64,000 nucleotides of DNA from Prochlorococcus sp. AG-409-G20 (GCA_003215775.1 QCJW01000001.1:62001-126000); one strand, 5' to 3'. Shown: positions 47,307 through 58,019, numbered from the stretch's first letter. Numbers and translations: made by a program. The notes: generated by a model from the letters alone, not told the origin.

Positions 47307-47504
47307 TCAAGCAGAACCAACCCCAGTGTATGAACCATAGAAAAAGATACCTAAGACAAAGATAACTGCAATACCACCAGCGGTAGCAACTACCCATAAA
47401 GGAAGCTCACCTTCTGTCCATCGTCTTTCCCATGAGACTGCAGGCCTGCCGTCAGAGAGTCTGTCCGGAATCCGGCCATCTGGGCCCTTAAGTTTGGTGC
47501 TCAT
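47307..47504 (-). CDS. psbJ: Photosystem II protein J
   Basis: Small photosystem II subunit near cytochrome b559. The 65-residue product has the usual picocyanobacterial N-terminal extension [18 protein letters not shown] followed by [19 protein letters not shown] and the C-terminal [14 protein letters not shown], the PsbJ signature. Last gene of psbE-psbF-psbL-psbJ, 12 bases after psbL. Confidence 0.95.
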   Translation of the reverse strand: MSTKLKGPDGRIPDRLSDGRPAVSWERRWTEGELPLWVVATAGGIAVIFVLGIFFYGSYTGVGSA

Positions 47505-47516
47505 AATTAAAAAAGC

Positions 47517-47636
47517 TTAATTAAAGAAATAGCTGGAGAACAACACTCCCATAACAAAAACAAGCAGAAGGCCTAAGTAAAGGCTTGTCCGGTTTAGTTC
47601 AACCGGAAGTTTGTTGGGGTTGGGGTTGACTTGCAT
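47517..47636 (-). CDS. psbL: Photosystem II protein L
   Basis: Single-helix photosystem II subunit required for normal electron flow on the acceptor side. The 39-residue product reads from ATG at 47636: [19 protein letters not shown], with a helix [13 protein letters not shown] and the end SSYFFN, diagnostic of PsbL. It lies 16 bases after psbF and 12 before psbJ. Confidence 0.96.
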   Translation of the reverse strand: MQVNPNPNKLPVELNRTSLYLGLLLVFVMGVLFSSYFFN

Positions 47637-47652
47637 GTCGAAAAAGGGTCAG

Positions 47653-47793
47653 TCAGCGACGGATGAACTGCATTGCAGCAATTGCACCAAGGAAAAATAC
47701 CGTTGGGATTGCTAATGCATGTACTGCTAACCAGCGAACCGTAAAAATCGGATATTCGCGGCCAGAAGAAAGTGGTGCAGAAGATTGTGTCAT
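47653..47793 (-). CDS. psbF: Cytochrome b559 beta subunit
   Basis: Beta chain of cytochrome b559 in photosystem II. The 46-residue product starts at ATG 47793 and contains [20 protein letters not shown], in which the histidine is the haem ligand, and ends AAMQFIRR. It is three bases after psbE, its partner in the haem-binding pair. Confidence 0.96.
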   Translation of the reverse strand: MTQSSAPLSSGREYPIFTVRWLAVHALAIPTVFFLGAIAAMQFIRR

Positions 47794-47796
47794 TGT

Positions 47797-48045
47797 TTAT
47801 TTCAACCGCAGGTCTAGTTGAGCTTTGGATTCGAAGCGTTGGCTAACAACTGGAGCCTTAGTTTCAGACGCCTGAAAATAAGCATCTGGCCTTGGTGTTC
47901 CAAAAGTGTCATAGGCAAGGCCTGTTGAAACAAACAAGAATCCTGCAACGAATATTGCCGGAAGGGTTACAGCATGAATAACCCAATAGCGCACGCTGGT
48001 AATGATTTCGAAAAACGGGCGTTCCCCGGTGGAACCGGCAGCCAT
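47797..48045 (-). CDS. psbE: Cytochrome b559 alpha subunit
   Basis: Alpha chain of cytochrome b559, essential for photosystem II assembly. The 82-residue product includes [20 protein letters not shown], where the histidine ligates haem, the membrane helix [18 protein letters not shown], and the lumenal [10 protein letters not shown]. First of the four small psb genes, following ycf48 on the same strand after 111 bases. Confidence 0.97.
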   Translation of the reverse strand: MAAGSTGERPFFEIITSVRYWVIHAVTLPAIFVAGFLFVSTGLAYDTFGTPRPDAYFQASETKAPVVSQRFESKAQLDLRLK

Positions 48046-48156
48046 AGCCTCACTCGTATCAGCTCGATGATCTTATCAAGGTTGTGGGTGAAATAAGGGG
48101 AGAGATGGCTGTCTTGGTTACAGAGAGTTGTGCAATGAAGATTTATTTACAAGAGG

Positions 48157-49167
48157 TCACCCAATCCAGCGAAGCAATGTACCTCTCTCCCCAAGGATAA
48201 ATCCTTTGGTATCACTACCTTCTTGCTCTGGATCGAACAGTATCCTAAGCAAATTAGAAGGTTGCCTATCTCCCACAGGGTCTATCTCCCAACTTTGGCC
48301 TTCATCTCTAGAAACCAGTAAAGTTCCATTCCCACCGGCCGCCCAAATTGCATTTCCAGGTCCCCAGGCCAAGTCCAAATAGTTATATCCATTAATAATT
48401 GGAATTATTGGCTTACTCCAAGTCTCAATATCACCATCTGGCTCGCTAAAGCGAATCTCTGCACCTCTCGACAGCATCCACAAATCTCCATTTGGCTGAT
48501 ATCCAATGCTTTGAACTCTCTTACTGCTTGCTCGTTGATGAGGCTGCCATTCACTTTGGCCAGATTCCAAAGTTGCGAAGAAATTGCCCAAACTACTAAC
48601 ACTTACATATCCACCATCTGCTGTTCGTCTTAGGTCTCGAACACCCCCAGAAGCATCATTTACCTTCCCTTCCCAATTCTCTCCGCCATCAGTAGTTCTG
48701 TATACAGCACCAGCAGTAGTAACTAATTCTGCGGAATCAGTACCCAAAGTCGTTATGAGATATGGGTCACCTGGCAATTGACTACCTAGGAATAAACGTG
48801 TCCAGTTCTTACCAGAATCAGTTGTATGCATGATCAAACTTGGCTGACCAGCTATCCACCCTTCATCTCCTTGAAAATCAATACTAATCAAACGAAAATT
48901 CTCCTCATTCGACAAATCAAGTTGCTGCTCTTGCCAAGTTTGGCCTCCATCGTTGGTTTCCAAAATCAAACGATTAGTACCAACTAAGAATCCGTGCGTT
49001 TCATCAGAAAAAGCTATATCCAAAGGATTTGCCTCTGTACTTAATGCCACTTCCTGCCATGGGCTTGTAGTCGCTATAGGGAGTCTGGTAGTCACACATC
49101 CACCTAGGCCCAAACTGATTGCAATAACGAGAATCAAATTTGCGAAATAAGAAGAAATACGATTCAT
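48157..49167 (-). CDS. ycf48: Photosystem II assembly factor Ycf48 (HCF136)
   Basis: Lumenal assembly factor that binds nascent D1 and chlorophyll-protein modules during photosystem II assembly and repair. A lipoprotein signal peptide ends at the lipobox LGLGGC (cysteine near residue 24), and the rest is a beta-propeller with repeated DGGQTWQEQ, DSGKNWTRL, DGGENWEGK and DEGQSWEID (Asp-box-like) turns. 336 residues is usual. It lies in the conserved order rubA-ycf48-psbEFLJ. Confidence 0.95.
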   Translation of the reverse strand: MNRISSYFANLILVIAISLGLGGCVTTRLPIATTSPWQEVALSTEANPLDIAFSDETHGFLVGTNRLILETNDGGQTWQEQQLDLSNEENFRLISIDFQGDEGWIAGQPSLIMHTTDSGKNWTRLFLGSQLPGDPYLITTLGTDSAELVTTAGAVYRTTDGGENWEGKVNDASGGVRDLRRTADGGYVSVSSLGNFFATLESGQSEWQPHQRASSKRVQSIGYQPNGDLWMLSRGAEIRFSEPDGDIETWSKPIIPIINGYNYLDLAWGPGNAIWAAGGNGTLLVSRDEGQSWEIDPVGDRQPSNLLRILFDPEQEGSDTKGFILGERGTLLRWIG

Positions 49168-49180
49168 AACAGAAGAAAAA

Positions 49181-49552
49181 TCAATTCAATGAGTACAAAG
49201 AAAGAAAACAAGCAACAGCCAAGGCTAATGCCCCAAAGATGAGTACATTCTTCTGGCCGGGGGTAAGGCTATTGACTCCAAAACCATAATTAAGATTTTC
49301 TTCAAAGCCACTAGGTCTAAATTTAGGACCAATATCTCTAAAGAAATCAGAGCCTTCACGACAAACAGGGCATCTAAAGGTTGTCATATCAAGATCTTGA
49401 AAGGCTGTCCCAGGATTAATTCCAACCTTCTTGATACCTTCAGAGGGCTCATAAACATAGCCACAACCTCGGCACTCGTATCTATGAGTAGTTAAATCCT
49501 TTAAAGGTTCTTCAGGTTGATTGTCTAATGAAGACATTTCTTTAGTTGGCAA
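49181..49552 (-). CDS. rubA: Membrane-anchored rubredoxin
   Basis: Iron-only electron carrier required for photosystem II assembly in phototrophs. The rubredoxin domain holds two CxxC-type pairs, YECRGCGYVYEP (near residue 28) and FRCPVCREGSDFF (about 62), which bind one iron; a flexible linker follows and the C-terminus is a single membrane helix (VLIFGALALAVACFLSLYS). The 123-residue length is typical of RubA. It is 13 bases upstream of ycf48, and divergent from ndhC. Confidence 0.95.
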   Translation of the reverse strand: MPTKEMSSLDNQPEEPLKDLTTHRYECRGCGYVYEPSEGIKKVGINPGTAFQDLDMTTFRCPVCREGSDFFRDIGPKFRPSGFEENLNYGFGVNSLTPGQKNVLIFGALALAVACFLSLYSLN

Positions 49553-49691
49553 GTTTTGAAACTTTGGTGAGATAGTCCATGGATATTAAAGAGTTAGGGA
49601 GATTGAGGTTGTGAGACTTTCTTACTCATAACTCTATCTGTGCATCTAGACCTAAGAAGATGGCAAACTAATAGGGAATCAAACATACCTA

Positions 49692-50054
49692 ATGTTTTCC
49701 CTCCCTGGGTATGACTCCTTTCTAGGGTTTCTACTAATTGCTGGGGCAGTTCCTGTTCTGGCTTTGATTACAAACAAACTTCTTGCTCCAACGCCAAGCC
49801 CTGGAGAAAGAAGGCTGACATATGAGTCAGGGATGGAACCAATTGGGGGAGCATGGATACAGTTCAATATTCGGTATTACATGTTTGCTCTGGTATTCGT
49901 TATTTTTGACGTAGAAACAGTATTTCTTTACCCCTGGGCCGTTTCATTTCATCGACTAGGACTTTTAGCATTTATCGAAGCTCTAATTTTTATAGCGATT
50001 CTTGTAGTTGCCTTAGCTTATGCATGGCGGAAAGGTGCCCTCGAATGGAGTTGA
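49692..50054 (+). CDS. ndhC: NAD(P)H-quinone oxidoreductase subunit 3
   Basis: Membrane subunit of the thylakoid NDH-1 complex used in cyclic electron flow and respiration. The 120-residue product has three helices, with [20 protein letters not shown] and [13 protein letters not shown], both family hallmarks (the latter after LVFVIFDVE). First gene of ndhC-ndhK-ndhJ, four bases before ndhK. Confidence 0.96.
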   Translation: MFSLPGYDSFLGFLLIAGAVPVLALITNKLLAPTPSPGERRLTYESGMEPIGGAWIQFNIRYYMFALVFVIFDVETVFLYPWAVSFHRLGLLAFIEALIFIAILVVALAYAWRKGALEWS

Positions 50055-50057
50055 ATT

Positions 50058-50810
50058 ATGGATAACAGTCATTCAATTAATTCATCTCGTGATGTACGAG
50101 CCGCAACCTGTGGGCCAATAGGGACTCCTTCAGTCACTAGTGACTTGAGTGAGAATATTATTCTCACTAGTCTTGATGATCTCCACAATTGGGCACGTTT
50201 AAGCAGCCTTTGGCCGCTCCTTTATGGAACAGCATGCTGTTTTATTGAATTTGCTGCATTGATTGGATCAAGGTTCGATTTTGATCGTTTTGGCTTGGTT
50301 CCGCGCAGTTCACCAAGACAAGCAGATCTACTAATTGTTGCTGGAACAGTAACCATGAAGATGGCACCAGCTTTAGTAAGACTATATGAACAAATGCCTG
50401 AACCAAAATATGTAATTGCAATGGGTGCATGCACCATTACTGGCGGAATGTTTAGCGCAGATTCCACAACTGCAGTGAGAGGAGTTGACAAACTAATACC
50501 TGTAGATCTTTATTTACCTGGATGTCCTCCAAGACCTGAAGCAATATTTGATGCAGTTATCAAACTTCGCAAAAAAGTAGGCAATGAATCTATTACAGAG
50601 CGAAGCAAAATCGCACAAAAACATCGTTATTATACTGTTCCCCACAAGATGAATCACATCGAATCATCTATTACTGGTAAATATCTATCTTCCGAGATTA
50701 AGGTTGCCGCATTAAATGCTTCCGTAGAGCAGAAATTACCTGAAGTCGAAATATCAGAAAAGACTACTGAAATAATTACTTTATCGAATACTTCTGACAG
50801 CAATTCCTAA
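50058..50810 (+). CDS. ndhK: NAD(P)H-quinone oxidoreductase subunit K
   Basis: Peripheral-arm subunit carrying the N2 iron-sulfur cluster of NDH-1. Cluster ligands are in [11 protein letters not shown] (adjacent cysteines), [12 protein letters not shown] and [11 protein letters not shown]. The core ends near residue 185; the remaining 60 residues are a variable, charged C-terminal extension as in other cyanobacteria. Second gene of ndhCKJ; ndhJ follows four bases later. Confidence 0.97.
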   Translation: MDNSHSINSSRDVRAATCGPIGTPSVTSDLSENIILTSLDDLHNWARLSSLWPLLYGTACCFIEFAALIGSRFDFDRFGLVPRSSPRQADLLIVAGTVTMKMAPALVRLYEQMPEPKYVIAMGACTITGGMFSADSTTAVRGVDKLIPVDLYLPGCPPRPEAIFDAVIKLRKKVGNESITERSKIAQKHRYYTVPHKMNHIESSITGKYLSSEIKVAALNASVEQKLPEVEISEKTTEIITLSNTSDSNS

Positions 50811-50814
50811 TCTA

Positions 50815-51372
50815 ATGAATGAAAGTAAAGAGCCAATTAATCAACCTTTGCCTGTCAAGGATGAAACATCACCTGGACCTGTAAGCCAATTACTGACTTT
50901 AAAAGGGCATGAGAACATCTCACTGAAACCAGACCATTTAGGAATAGAACTGATTGCAATAAAGCCCTGCTCAATTCTTGCAGTTGCTAAAGAATTAAAG
51001 TCTGATGGCTTCGACTATTTACAATGTCAAGGAGGTTATGATGAAGGGGCTGGTGAGCAACTAGTATGTTTTTACCACCTTATTGCAATGCAGGAATTAT
51101 TAGATAAAAATCAATCTGAAAAAAATATCAGTCTAAGAGAAGTTCGTCTTAAAGTGTTCCTTAACAGAGAAGGTGATCTAGAGATCCCAAGCTTATATAA
51201 CTTGTTCAAAGGAGCTGACTGGCAAGAAAGAGAAACTTATGACATGTTTGGAATTCAGTTTAAAGATCATCCACATCCCAAAAGATTATTAATGCCTGAA
51301 GACTGGAAAGGTTGGCCTCTCAGGAAAGACTACGTTCAGCCTGACTTTTATGAGATGCAAGACGCATATTAA
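50815..51372 (+). CDS. ndhJ: NAD(P)H-quinone oxidoreductase subunit J
   Basis: Peripheral-arm subunit of NDH-1 (NuoC/30-kDa family). The hallmark near the C-terminus is [20 protein letters not shown] followed by [17 protein letters not shown]. The 185-residue protein begins with a polar segment not conserved in length. Last gene of ndhCKJ; its stop overlaps by four bases the stop of the convergent YvcK-like gene. Confidence 0.96.
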   Translation: MNESKEPINQPLPVKDETSPGPVSQLLTLKGHENISLKPDHLGIELIAIKPCSILAVAKELKSDGFDYLQCQGGYDEGAGEQLVCFYHLIAMQELLDKNQSEKNISLREVRLKVFLNREGDLEIPSLYNLFKGADWQERETYDMFGIQFKDHPHPKRLLMPEDWKGWPLRKDYVQPDFYEMQDAY

Positions 51373-52790
51373 ATATCTTTTTTATATTGCCTATAAAAGC
51401 GCATAATTGCCAAAGAAAGACTTCTTGGATCATGTCTCAAAGTTGCAGTTGGCCTTCTTCCCTGTAATGGAGCTTGCATAACTTCATAACCTTGAGAATT
51501 CAAAGCATTTCTGTCACACATCACAGGTTCCGCTCCTCTTGCTCTGTAGTAGTCAATCAGTGGGGATGGTCCCATTTCGTCTTGAGCAAGAACAGCACCA
51601 AAAAGCCTCTTTCCAATACCTAAACTTGCCAACTGAGCCTCAATAGCTCGCAAATGCCCACTAACATCTAACCCATCTGTCTCGCCAGGTTGAGTCATTA
51701 AATTGCAGATATATAGCTTGGGCGCACTACTTTTCTGAATAGCTTCTACCAACTCTGGAACCAAAAGATTAGGCAGAAGTGACGTATACAAACTTCCAGG
51801 ACCAAGAACAATTAATTCTGCATTTGCAATGGCTTCTAAAGCTCTTGGCAAGGCAGGAGGGTTTTCGGGAAGGCATCCCATTCGCACAATTGGACTAGGA
51901 GCCTTACCTATCGCAGATTCACCCTCGATTCGTTGTCCATTCTCTAGTTCTGCCCACAACCTTACATCTGCATTTGTTGCTGGTACTACTTGACCTTGCA
52001 CCGCAAGCACTCGGCTGGAAGCAGTAATAGCAGTTTCTAGACTCCCTGTAATTGCTGTGAGTGCAGAAAGGAATAAATTGCCGAAACTATGCCCTTCTAA
52101 GCCGCTTCCAGCAGAAAAGCGATATTGAAATAATCGGGTAAGTAGTGGCTCTTCAGTAGAAAGTGCTGCCAAACAATTTCTAATATCGCCTGGTGGCTGA
52201 ACACCCAATTCGCGCCGAAGTATTCCACTACTTCCTCCATCATCAGCAACAGTGACAATCGCAGTTATTCGACTGCTATGTCTTTTCAGACCACTTAATA
52301 GCGTTGAAAGACCTGTACCTCCTCCTATGGCAACAATGTTTGGCCCTCTATTCAACTTACTTTTTGCCCTAAGGGCATCAACCAAAACAGTATTTTTGTC
52401 TGGGACTAATGCATTTTGAATTGACCCAAAACTCCGACTCTGACCCCAAAGCAAAATCCCAGCACCTGATAAAAAGACTAAGGGTCCAATAATGCTACGA
52501 GGCAAGAAAGTCTTGATTAAAGATAAAAGCAGATTCAGAACTTCAATCGTCCAATAAATAGGCTTTAAATCAGCCCAAATAGCCAACCCAATAATTGCAA
52601 TTAGCAAGCCTAAGGCAGATGTAAACATCCATCTCTTTACAACTAAACCAGGCAATAGCCACCTAAAAACTCTTCTAGAACGAGTAATCAAATCCTTCTT
52701 ATGGACTCTTCTAAGAGTTCTGTTACGACGCGCCAAAACTCTGCGCTGGTATTGGCGACGTTTCGAATAGGAGGATTTCGACGAAGTCAC
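51369..52790 (-). CDS. YvcK/GlmR (CofD-like) family protein with N-terminal membrane helices
   Basis: Relative of Bacillus YvcK/GlmR, a UDP-sugar-binding regulator of cell envelope carbon flow, with a CofD-like Rossmann fold. The core starts near residue 150 with [20 protein letters not shown], then [17 protein letters not shown], and [13 protein letters not shown], all family signatures. The basic N-terminus ([20 protein letters not shown]) is followed by two membrane helices, making it about 470 residues as in other cyanobacteria. Catalytic activity is not expected. It converges on ndhJ. Confidence 0.9.
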   Translation of the reverse strand: MTSSKSSYSKRRQYQRRVLARRNRTLRRVHKKDLITRSRRVFRWLLPGLVVKRWMFTSALGLLIAIIGLAIWADLKPIYWTIEVLNLLLSLIKTFLPRSIIGPLVFLSGAGILLWGQSRSFGSIQNALVPDKNTVLVDALRAKSKLNRGPNIVAIGGGTGLSTLLSGLKRHSSRITAIVTVADDGGSSGILRRELGVQPPGDIRNCLAALSTEEPLLTRLFQYRFSAGSGLEGHSFGNLFLSALTAITGSLETAITASSRVLAVQGQVVPATNADVRLWAELENGQRIEGESAIGKAPSPIVRMGCLPENPPALPRALEAIANAELIVLGPGSLYTSLLPNLLVPELVEAIQKSSAPKLYICNLMTQPGETDGLDVSGHLRAIEAQLASLGIGKRLFGAVLAQDEMGPSPLIDYYRARGAEPVMCDRNALNSQGYEVMQAPLQGRRPTATLRHDPRSLSLAIMRFYRQYKKDI

Positions 52791-52896
52791 ATTTATATGA
52801 GAAGCTCCAAGTTGTGTGTTTAGGAAATCTAAAGAAGCTTCCCTAATTGCAAAGGCCAGGCAAGATTAGAAAAGACATTACAGACTAGTAGCAATC

Positions 52897-53682
52897 GTGC
52901 TCCAAGCCATTCCTGTGGTCGAGACGGAAGATTTAATTATGCAGTGGGGTACGAAAACCGTACTGCATGAGATCAACTTACTAATGAATCCTGGAGAAAG
53001 GCTTGCAATCGTTGGGCCCTCTGGTTGTGGTAAGTCAACAATCTTAAGGCTTCTCGCAGGCCTACTTTTACCTTCTAAAGGCGTTCTGCGACTTTTTGGA
53101 GCTAATCAAAATTATTTAAGGATGGATCAAAGTCATCCTCCTGATGTTCGAATGGTTTTTCAAAATCCGGCACTTTTGGGTTCACTGACTGTTGAGGAAA
53201 ATGTAGGTTTTCTCCTTAAGAGAAGCGGTCGATTAGATGAGAAACAGATCCATGAACGCGTAATGGAATGCCTGGCTGAAGTAGGTCTTTATGACGTAGC
53301 CGACAAATTTCCTGGCCAACTTAGTGGAGGAATGCAAAAAAGAGTCAGCTTTGCAAGAGCATTAATCAAAGATCCCAATGATGAATTTGAGAAAATGCCT
53401 TTACTATTATTTGACGAACCAACTGCTGGGCTTGATCCAGTTGCATGTACCCGAATTGAAGATCTAATTGTCAAAACAACCAAAATGGCAAAGGGGTGCT
53501 CAATAGTGGTAAGTCATGTCCAGAGCACAATTGAACGATCTTCGGAAAGAGTTTTATTCCTTTATGGAGGAAAGCTTCATTGGGATGGATCTATAGAAGA
53601 ATTTCGAGAAAGTAAGAATCCTTACGTTCAGCAGTTCAGGAGAGGTAGTCTTCAGGGACCTATGCAGCCAGCGGAAAGGTAA
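52897..53682 (+). CDS. ABC transporter ATPase, MlaF-like
   Basis: ATPase of an MCE-type lipid transport system. It starts with GTG; Walker A GPSGCGKST is at residues 40-48, signature LSGGMQKRVSFARAL near 148, Walker B LLLFDEPTAGLDP and the H-loop VSHVQST. The SGGMQKR variant is typical of the Mla family. The adjacent MCE gene overlaps by one base in TAATG, which supports a shared lipid importer or exporter. The permease (MlaE) is not in the window. Confidence 0.9.
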   Translation: MLQAIPVVETEDLIMQWGTKTVLHEINLLMNPGERLAIVGPSGCGKSTILRLLAGLLLPSKGVLRLFGANQNYLRMDQSHPPDVRMVFQNPALLGSLTVEENVGFLLKRSGRLDEKQIHERVMECLAEVGLYDVADKFPGQLSGGMQKRVSFARALIKDPNDEFEKMPLLLFDEPTAGLDPVACTRIEDLIVKTTKMAKGCSIVVSHVQSTIERSSERVLFLYGGKLHWDGSIEEFRESKNPYVQQFRRGSLQGPMQPAER

Positions 53683-54557
53683 TGACCATGCGGCGCAGTG
53701 TTCGTGATGCCATTGTTGGATTCTCCATAATTGGAGGCATTGCAGGCCTGACAGGTTCAATGCTTTGGCTTAGAGGTATAAGCCTAGGAGCGAAAACATG
53801 GGAGATCACAGCAAACTTTGAAGATGCAAGTGGACTGGCTGAACGATCTCCCGTTACATATAGAGGAATTCTTGTTGGATCTGTAAGCAAGATCAAAGTG
53901 CAACAAGAAAGCGTAGAAGCCAAATTACATATCAAGAATTCCGAAATAAGATTATCTAAACCTGTCTTGGCCAAAGTAATCACAAGTTCACTTTTAGGCG
54001 GGGATGTACAAGTATCACTTATCAGTTTAGGCAAGAGCCTTCCAATCAATTCTCCAACCCCAATCTCACGAGACTGTCAAAGTTCAAAATCACTTTGCGA
54101 AGGAGATGTAATCAAAGGCAAACCATTAAAGAGCATTTCATCCCTGACAGAAGAGTTTGAGAAAATGCTAGAGAAAGCAGAGCAACAAGATGTTGTCTCA
54201 AACTTAGTAGACTCAACTAAGCAATTTGACTTAACACAAAAAAATCTTGACGAATTAATTCTTCAAGCAAAAACAGAGCTCACAAGGGCCAAACCCATAA
54301 TAAAAAATCTCAAGACCGCAACTATGCATATGAATAATATACTTGCAGCAATAGACAATAAAAAGACACTCAATGATCTTCAAGAAGCAGCAAGTTCAAC
54401 TAGATCAATAGTCAAAAAGATAGACGATTTAGGAACAGATGTTAACAAAGTAATGGATGATACGACAATCATGAATGCCATTAGAAATGTAACCATTGGA
54501 CTTGGAGAATTATTTAACGAGTTGTACCCTCAAAGAGGAAACTATAGGAATCGATAG
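53682..54557 (+). CDS. MCE-domain protein (MlaD-like)
   Basis: Substrate-binding component of a lipid transport complex. An N-terminal anchor helix (AIVGFSIIGGIAGLTGSML) precedes the MCE domain, about residues 38-115, with ANFEDASGLAERSPVTYRGI, VGSVSKIKV and SSLLGGDVQVSL. The C-terminal half is a predicted coiled coil (KNLDELILQAKTELTRAKPI). It starts one base into the stop of the ATPase gene. Function in phospholipid or glycolipid traffic between the inner and outer membranes is inferred from family. Confidence 0.9.
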   Translation: MTMRRSVRDAIVGFSIIGGIAGLTGSMLWLRGISLGAKTWEITANFEDASGLAERSPVTYRGILVGSVSKIKVQQESVEAKLHIKNSEIRLSKPVLAKVITSSLLGGDVQVSLISLGKSLPINSPTPISRDCQSSKSLCEGDVIKGKPLKSISSLTEEFEKMLEKAEQQDVVSNLVDSTKQFDLTQKNLDELILQAKTELTRAKPIIKNLKTATMHMNNILAAIDNKKTLNDLQEAASSTRSIVKKIDDLGTDVNKVMDDTTIMNAIRNVTIGLGELFNELYPQRGNYRNR

Positions 54558-54574
54558 ACAAGTAAAGAGTGAAA

Positions 54575-56722
54575 TCAAGTCACGGAATCAATCGCATCCA
54601 TCGCGATTGCTGCAATTGCTTGATCACTAGCTTTCGGTAATTGAACATATTTTCCACCTGCAGACTCTGCTAAATCTTGACCCATTCCACTACCTATAAA
54701 TTTTCTTTCAGTATCTATTACTAATAGCTTAATACCTAAAGTTCTATATTTAGAAGCAACATCAAGAACTTCTTGCTTTAAATCAATCGGATTTTCATCT
54801 TCCAACTGAGGCTGACCTAAAGATTTGCCTAAAGGTACATTTCCACGCCCATCTGTAATTGCAACAACAACAACCTGACCAAGATCTCCAGTCGCCAAAG
54901 CATTGGCCCCGACACGGGCAGCCTGTGTCAACCCGTGTGCAAGTGGAGAGCCTCCACCACATGGCATTGTTTCCAGTCTCCTTTTTGCTGCAGTAATTGA
55001 ACGAGTAGGAGGAAGCAATACCTCAGCCTGTTCGCCCCTAAAAGGAATCAATGCCACTTCATCTCTATTTTCATAAGCCTCAGTAAGCAAGCGAATAACT
55101 GCTCCCTTAGCACTTTGCATACGATTCAAAGCCATAGAGCCACTAGCATCTACAAGAAAAACAACCAATGCCCCAGCTTTCTTTTGTAAAAGCTTGGAAC
55201 GCAAATCTCCTTCTTCAACAATTACCTTTCGATCAGGATTCCTAACTCTACGAGATTTTTGATAAGGAGCTGCTGCTCTTAATGTTGCATCAACAGCTAT
55301 TCGGCTAACTTTTCCTTTGGGAATAATAGGTTTTACATAACGTCCTCGACTATCACTAAGTACAGCAGACCTGCTGCCACTATTCCCGCTTTTAGATTTC
55401 GCTGAGGAAAATAATAAAAGATCAGGATCTACAGCACACGCTTCTGGGTCAAGCATGAACTCCTCCGGAACAGGAGGAGTTTGATCTTCAAGGGTATCGT
55501 CTTCGTTATCATCTTGATTCTCATCGTCTTCTGAAGAATCATCTTCTGGGTTTTCTGGTGGAGGTGATTGTTGATCTTCCGGAGGAGGTGGCTCCATTTC
55601 CTCTTCTTGGGGCGGAAGCTGTAATGCTCTTGGAGCAATAACCAGCCTTACTGCAACTTTCAAATCATCTGCATTTACTTGGTCTCTTCCACTAAGAGCT
55701 GCATGAGCTTTTGCAACTCGAACTGCATAAAGTTCTGACCTATGACCCTCAACCCCACCTCGAATTGCTTCTTTAACAAGATATTCAATCTGATCTTGAC
55801 TGATAAGAACATCTGGGAGCCATTGTCTAGCCAAAAGAAGTTGAGTCGCTAATGATTCTGTGTCTTTCGACCATTTAGCTGAAAAAGTTCGGCTACATTC
55901 ACCATGATCAAGTACTGATTCAGTAATCAAAACTCTTTGTTCGTTGGTAATCAATTGATCAGCCGAAAGAACTATGGCGAAACGATCCAACAAATGATCT
56001 CGTACAGCTCCTTCCTCTGGGTTATACGTAGCCAACAAAAGAGGTCGACAAGGGTGCGTGAGACTTAAACCTTCTCTCTCAACACGATTAACCCCTGCCC
56101 CAACAGAGGCAAGCAATAAGTTAACAATGCCATCATCTAAGAGATTTAATTCATCTACATATAAAACCCCTCTATGAGATTCAGCCAAGAGACCGGGCTG
56201 AAAAACTGGACTTCCACTTACCAGCGAGGCGGTTACATCAACAGAGCCAACAAGCCTATCTTCAGTAATCCCAAGAGGTACTTGTACAAAAGGTGCGGGG
56301 ATAACTCGAGTTGGCAGTTGATCTTGAAAAGAATCAATCTTGTTTAAAGCTTTTTGGTCATCTATAAACAGCTTTGTCCCCTCGTCCCATTCGTCAGAAA
56401 ACTTAGGATCAAGATTCAGTCCTATAGGTTTAGGGCCTTGAACGTTTGGGGTTGCTTCTAATTTTTCAGCAATATCTAGTACTTCAATTGGAGGCAGCAA
56501 AGCATGCAAACCCCTAGCCAAAACAGATTTACCAGTCCCTCTGCCACCAGCAATAATTACTCCTCCAAGACCGGGGTCAACTGCAGCAAGAAGCAATGCC
56601 AACTTTAGAGTTCCATGGCCAGTTATTGCTGCAAGCGGAAATGCTCGGTCAGCCATATCCTTGGCTTCTTGGTGCCCCACTTTTAATGCAATGGAACTAG
56701 CTTGCCTTCCGCTTGCACCCAT
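54575..56722 (-). CDS. chlD: Magnesium chelatase subunit D
   Basis: Subunit of the ATP-dependent enzyme that inserts Mg2+ into protoporphyrin IX for chlorophyll synthesis. The AAA+ half has Walker [15 protein letters not shown] (about residues 59-72) and [19 protein letters not shown]; a proline- and acid-rich linker (around residues 375-425) follows; the C-terminal integrin I domain has the MIDAS motif VDASGSM. Length 715 is normal. Start at 56722 is the first ATG; a second ([10 protein letters not shown]) lies 22 codons later. Confidence 0.96.
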   Translation of the reverse strand: MGASGRQASSIALKVGHQEAKDMADRAFPLAAITGHGTLKLALLLAAVDPGLGGVIIAGGRGTGKSVLARGLHALLPPIEVLDIAEKLEATPNVQGPKPIGLNLDPKFSDEWDEGTKLFIDDQKALNKIDSFQDQLPTRVIPAPFVQVPLGITEDRLVGSVDVTASLVSGSPVFQPGLLAESHRGVLYVDELNLLDDGIVNLLLASVGAGVNRVEREGLSLTHPCRPLLLATYNPEEGAVRDHLLDRFAIVLSADQLITNEQRVLITESVLDHGECSRTFSAKWSKDTESLATQLLLARQWLPDVLISQDQIEYLVKEAIRGGVEGHRSELYAVRVAKAHAALSGRDQVNADDLKVAVRLVIAPRALQLPPQEEEMEPPPPEDQQSPPPENPEDDSSEDDENQDDNEDDTLEDQTPPVPEEFMLDPEACAVDPDLLLFSSAKSKSGNSGSRSAVLSDSRGRYVKPIIPKGKVSRIAVDATLRAAAPYQKSRRVRNPDRKVIVEEGDLRSKLLQKKAGALVVFLVDASGSMALNRMQSAKGAVIRLLTEAYENRDEVALIPFRGEQAEVLLPPTRSITAAKRRLETMPCGGGSPLAHGLTQAARVGANALATGDLGQVVVVAITDGRGNVPLGKSLGQPQLEDENPIDLKQEVLDVASKYRTLGIKLLVIDTERKFIGSGMGQDLAESAGGKYVQLPKASDQAIAAIAMDAIDSVT

Positions 56723-56769
56723 TAGATTCCTAAGCCCTCTTTGAAGCCTTTAATAGTCTGGCTGATGAA

Positions 56770-57354
56770 ATGATGGACACCAACAAGATCCCGAAAGCAT
56801 GCACACTAGCTATTGCCTTAGGAGCAAATCTTCCAAGTCAAGTTGGACCTCCAGAAGCGACTCTAATCGCAGCCAGACCACTAATAGAAAATGAAATAAC
56901 TGAATGGCTAGGTTTTCTTCAAAAACGCAACACAACACAAGAATTAATTTCATCAAATTTAACGTTGCGATGGTCACCATTATTTGAAACAAAAGCTATT
57001 GGCGGACCTCCAAATCAACCAGATTATATAAATGCAGTTGTATTAGTTAATGGACCAATCTTTACATTTATAAAACCATCTGAGACTGCAGCATTAAATC
57101 TTCTTAAACGATTAATCAGCATAGAAATATTCTTTGGAAGATCCAGAAAATCTCCTGGCATAAAATGGGGTCCTAGATGTCTTGATATAGATTTACTCGT
57201 TTGGGGTGAACTCCAGGTCCAACATAGAGATCTTATTTTGCCGCACCCACGAATAATAGAAAGAAATTTTGTAATCACTCCATTAAGTGAAGCACTAAAT
57301 TTAGATAATCAGAAGCCAAAAAGACTTCCTCCCCAATCCAATTGGCCTGAATGA
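56770..57354 (+). CDS. folK: Hydroxymethyldihydropterin pyrophosphokinase
   Basis: Transfers pyrophosphate from ATP to 6-hydroxymethyl-7,8-dihydropterin in folate synthesis. The family motif FFGRSRKSPGIKWGPRCLDI DLL is visible near residue 120 (RxxxxKWGPRxxDIDLL), and LALGANLPSQVGPPEATL opens the protein. Two adjacent ATGs (56770, 56773) are possible starts. At 194 residues it carries a small insertion before the motif relative to E. coli FolK. It is divergent from chlD across 47 bases. Confidence 0.9.
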   Translation: MMDTNKIPKACTLAIALGANLPSQVGPPEATLIAARPLIENEITEWLGFLQKRNTTQELISSNLTLRWSPLFETKAIGGPPNQPDYINAVVLVNGPIFTFIKPSETAALNLLKRLISIEIFFGRSRKSPGIKWGPRCLDIDLLVWGELQVQHRDLILPHPRIIERNFVITPLSEALNLDNQKPKRLPPQSNWPE

Positions 57355-57427
57355 CACAAATTAAACAAAATATAATTTTACTTAAATATCGAGGCATGCT
57401 ATAGGAGGTAAAGTTCAGAATTATCTA

Positions 57428-57988
57428 ATGGGGAATCTACCTCCACAAGAGCCGCCTAATTTTCTTGAAACAAAGGCCTCTCTAAATGCACGAAAAATAC
57501 GTTTTGAAATTAATCACATTGAACTCCCTATAGGGATAAAAGGGACCTTTGGAATGATTAGGCATCCAGGTGCATCTCTTGCCGTGCCAATTACAAATGA
57601 TGGGCAAATAGTTATACTTCGTCAATATAGATTTGCAGTTGCAAGAAGAATACTTGAATTTCCAGCAGGCACTCTCGAAGAAGGCGAAGACCCGCTTGGT
57701 TCAATGAAAAGAGAACTTGCTGAAGAAGCAGGTTATGAAGCAAATCAATGGGACTTCCTAGGTGAAATGCTGCCTTGCCCAGGATATTCAGATGAAGTGA
57801 TTAATTTATTCTTAGCCAGAAATTTAAAAAGGTTAGATACTCAACCCCTAGGTGATGAAGACGAAGATCTTGAAGTTCTCCATATGAAAATGGATGAGCT
57901 CAATAATGCTCTTGCCAGTGGGAAAGAAGCATTAGATGGGAAAAGCATTACTGCTTTGTATAGAGCCCGTCAATTCCTAAATATTTAG
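57428..57988 (+). CDS. Nudix hydrolase, ADP-ribose pyrophosphatase-like
   Basis: Nudix-fold pyrophosphatase. The Nudix box is GTLEEGEDPLGSMKRELAEE AG (GX5EX7REUXEEXG; residues about 80-102), and ILRQYRFAVARRILEFPAG upstream and PCPGYSDEVINLFLAR downstream match the ADP-ribose/ADP-sugar pyrophosphatase group. A strong Shine-Dalgarno-like AGGAGG at 57403-57408 lies 19 bases before the ATG, further than ideal, and a perfect TATAAT is at 57371-57376. Substrate is inferred from family. 186 residues is usual. Confidence 0.88.
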   Translation: MGNLPPQEPPNFLETKASLNARKIRFEINHIELPIGIKGTFGMIRHPGASLAVPITNDGQIVILRQYRFAVARRILEFPAGTLEEGEDPLGSMKRELAEEAGYEANQWDFLGEMLPCPGYSDEVINLFLARNLKRLDTQPLGDEDEDLEVLHMKMDELNNALASGKEALDGKSITALYRARQFLNI

Positions 57989-58019
57989 AGTTTAAGAGAA
58001 CCTCTACTTAATAAAAAAA

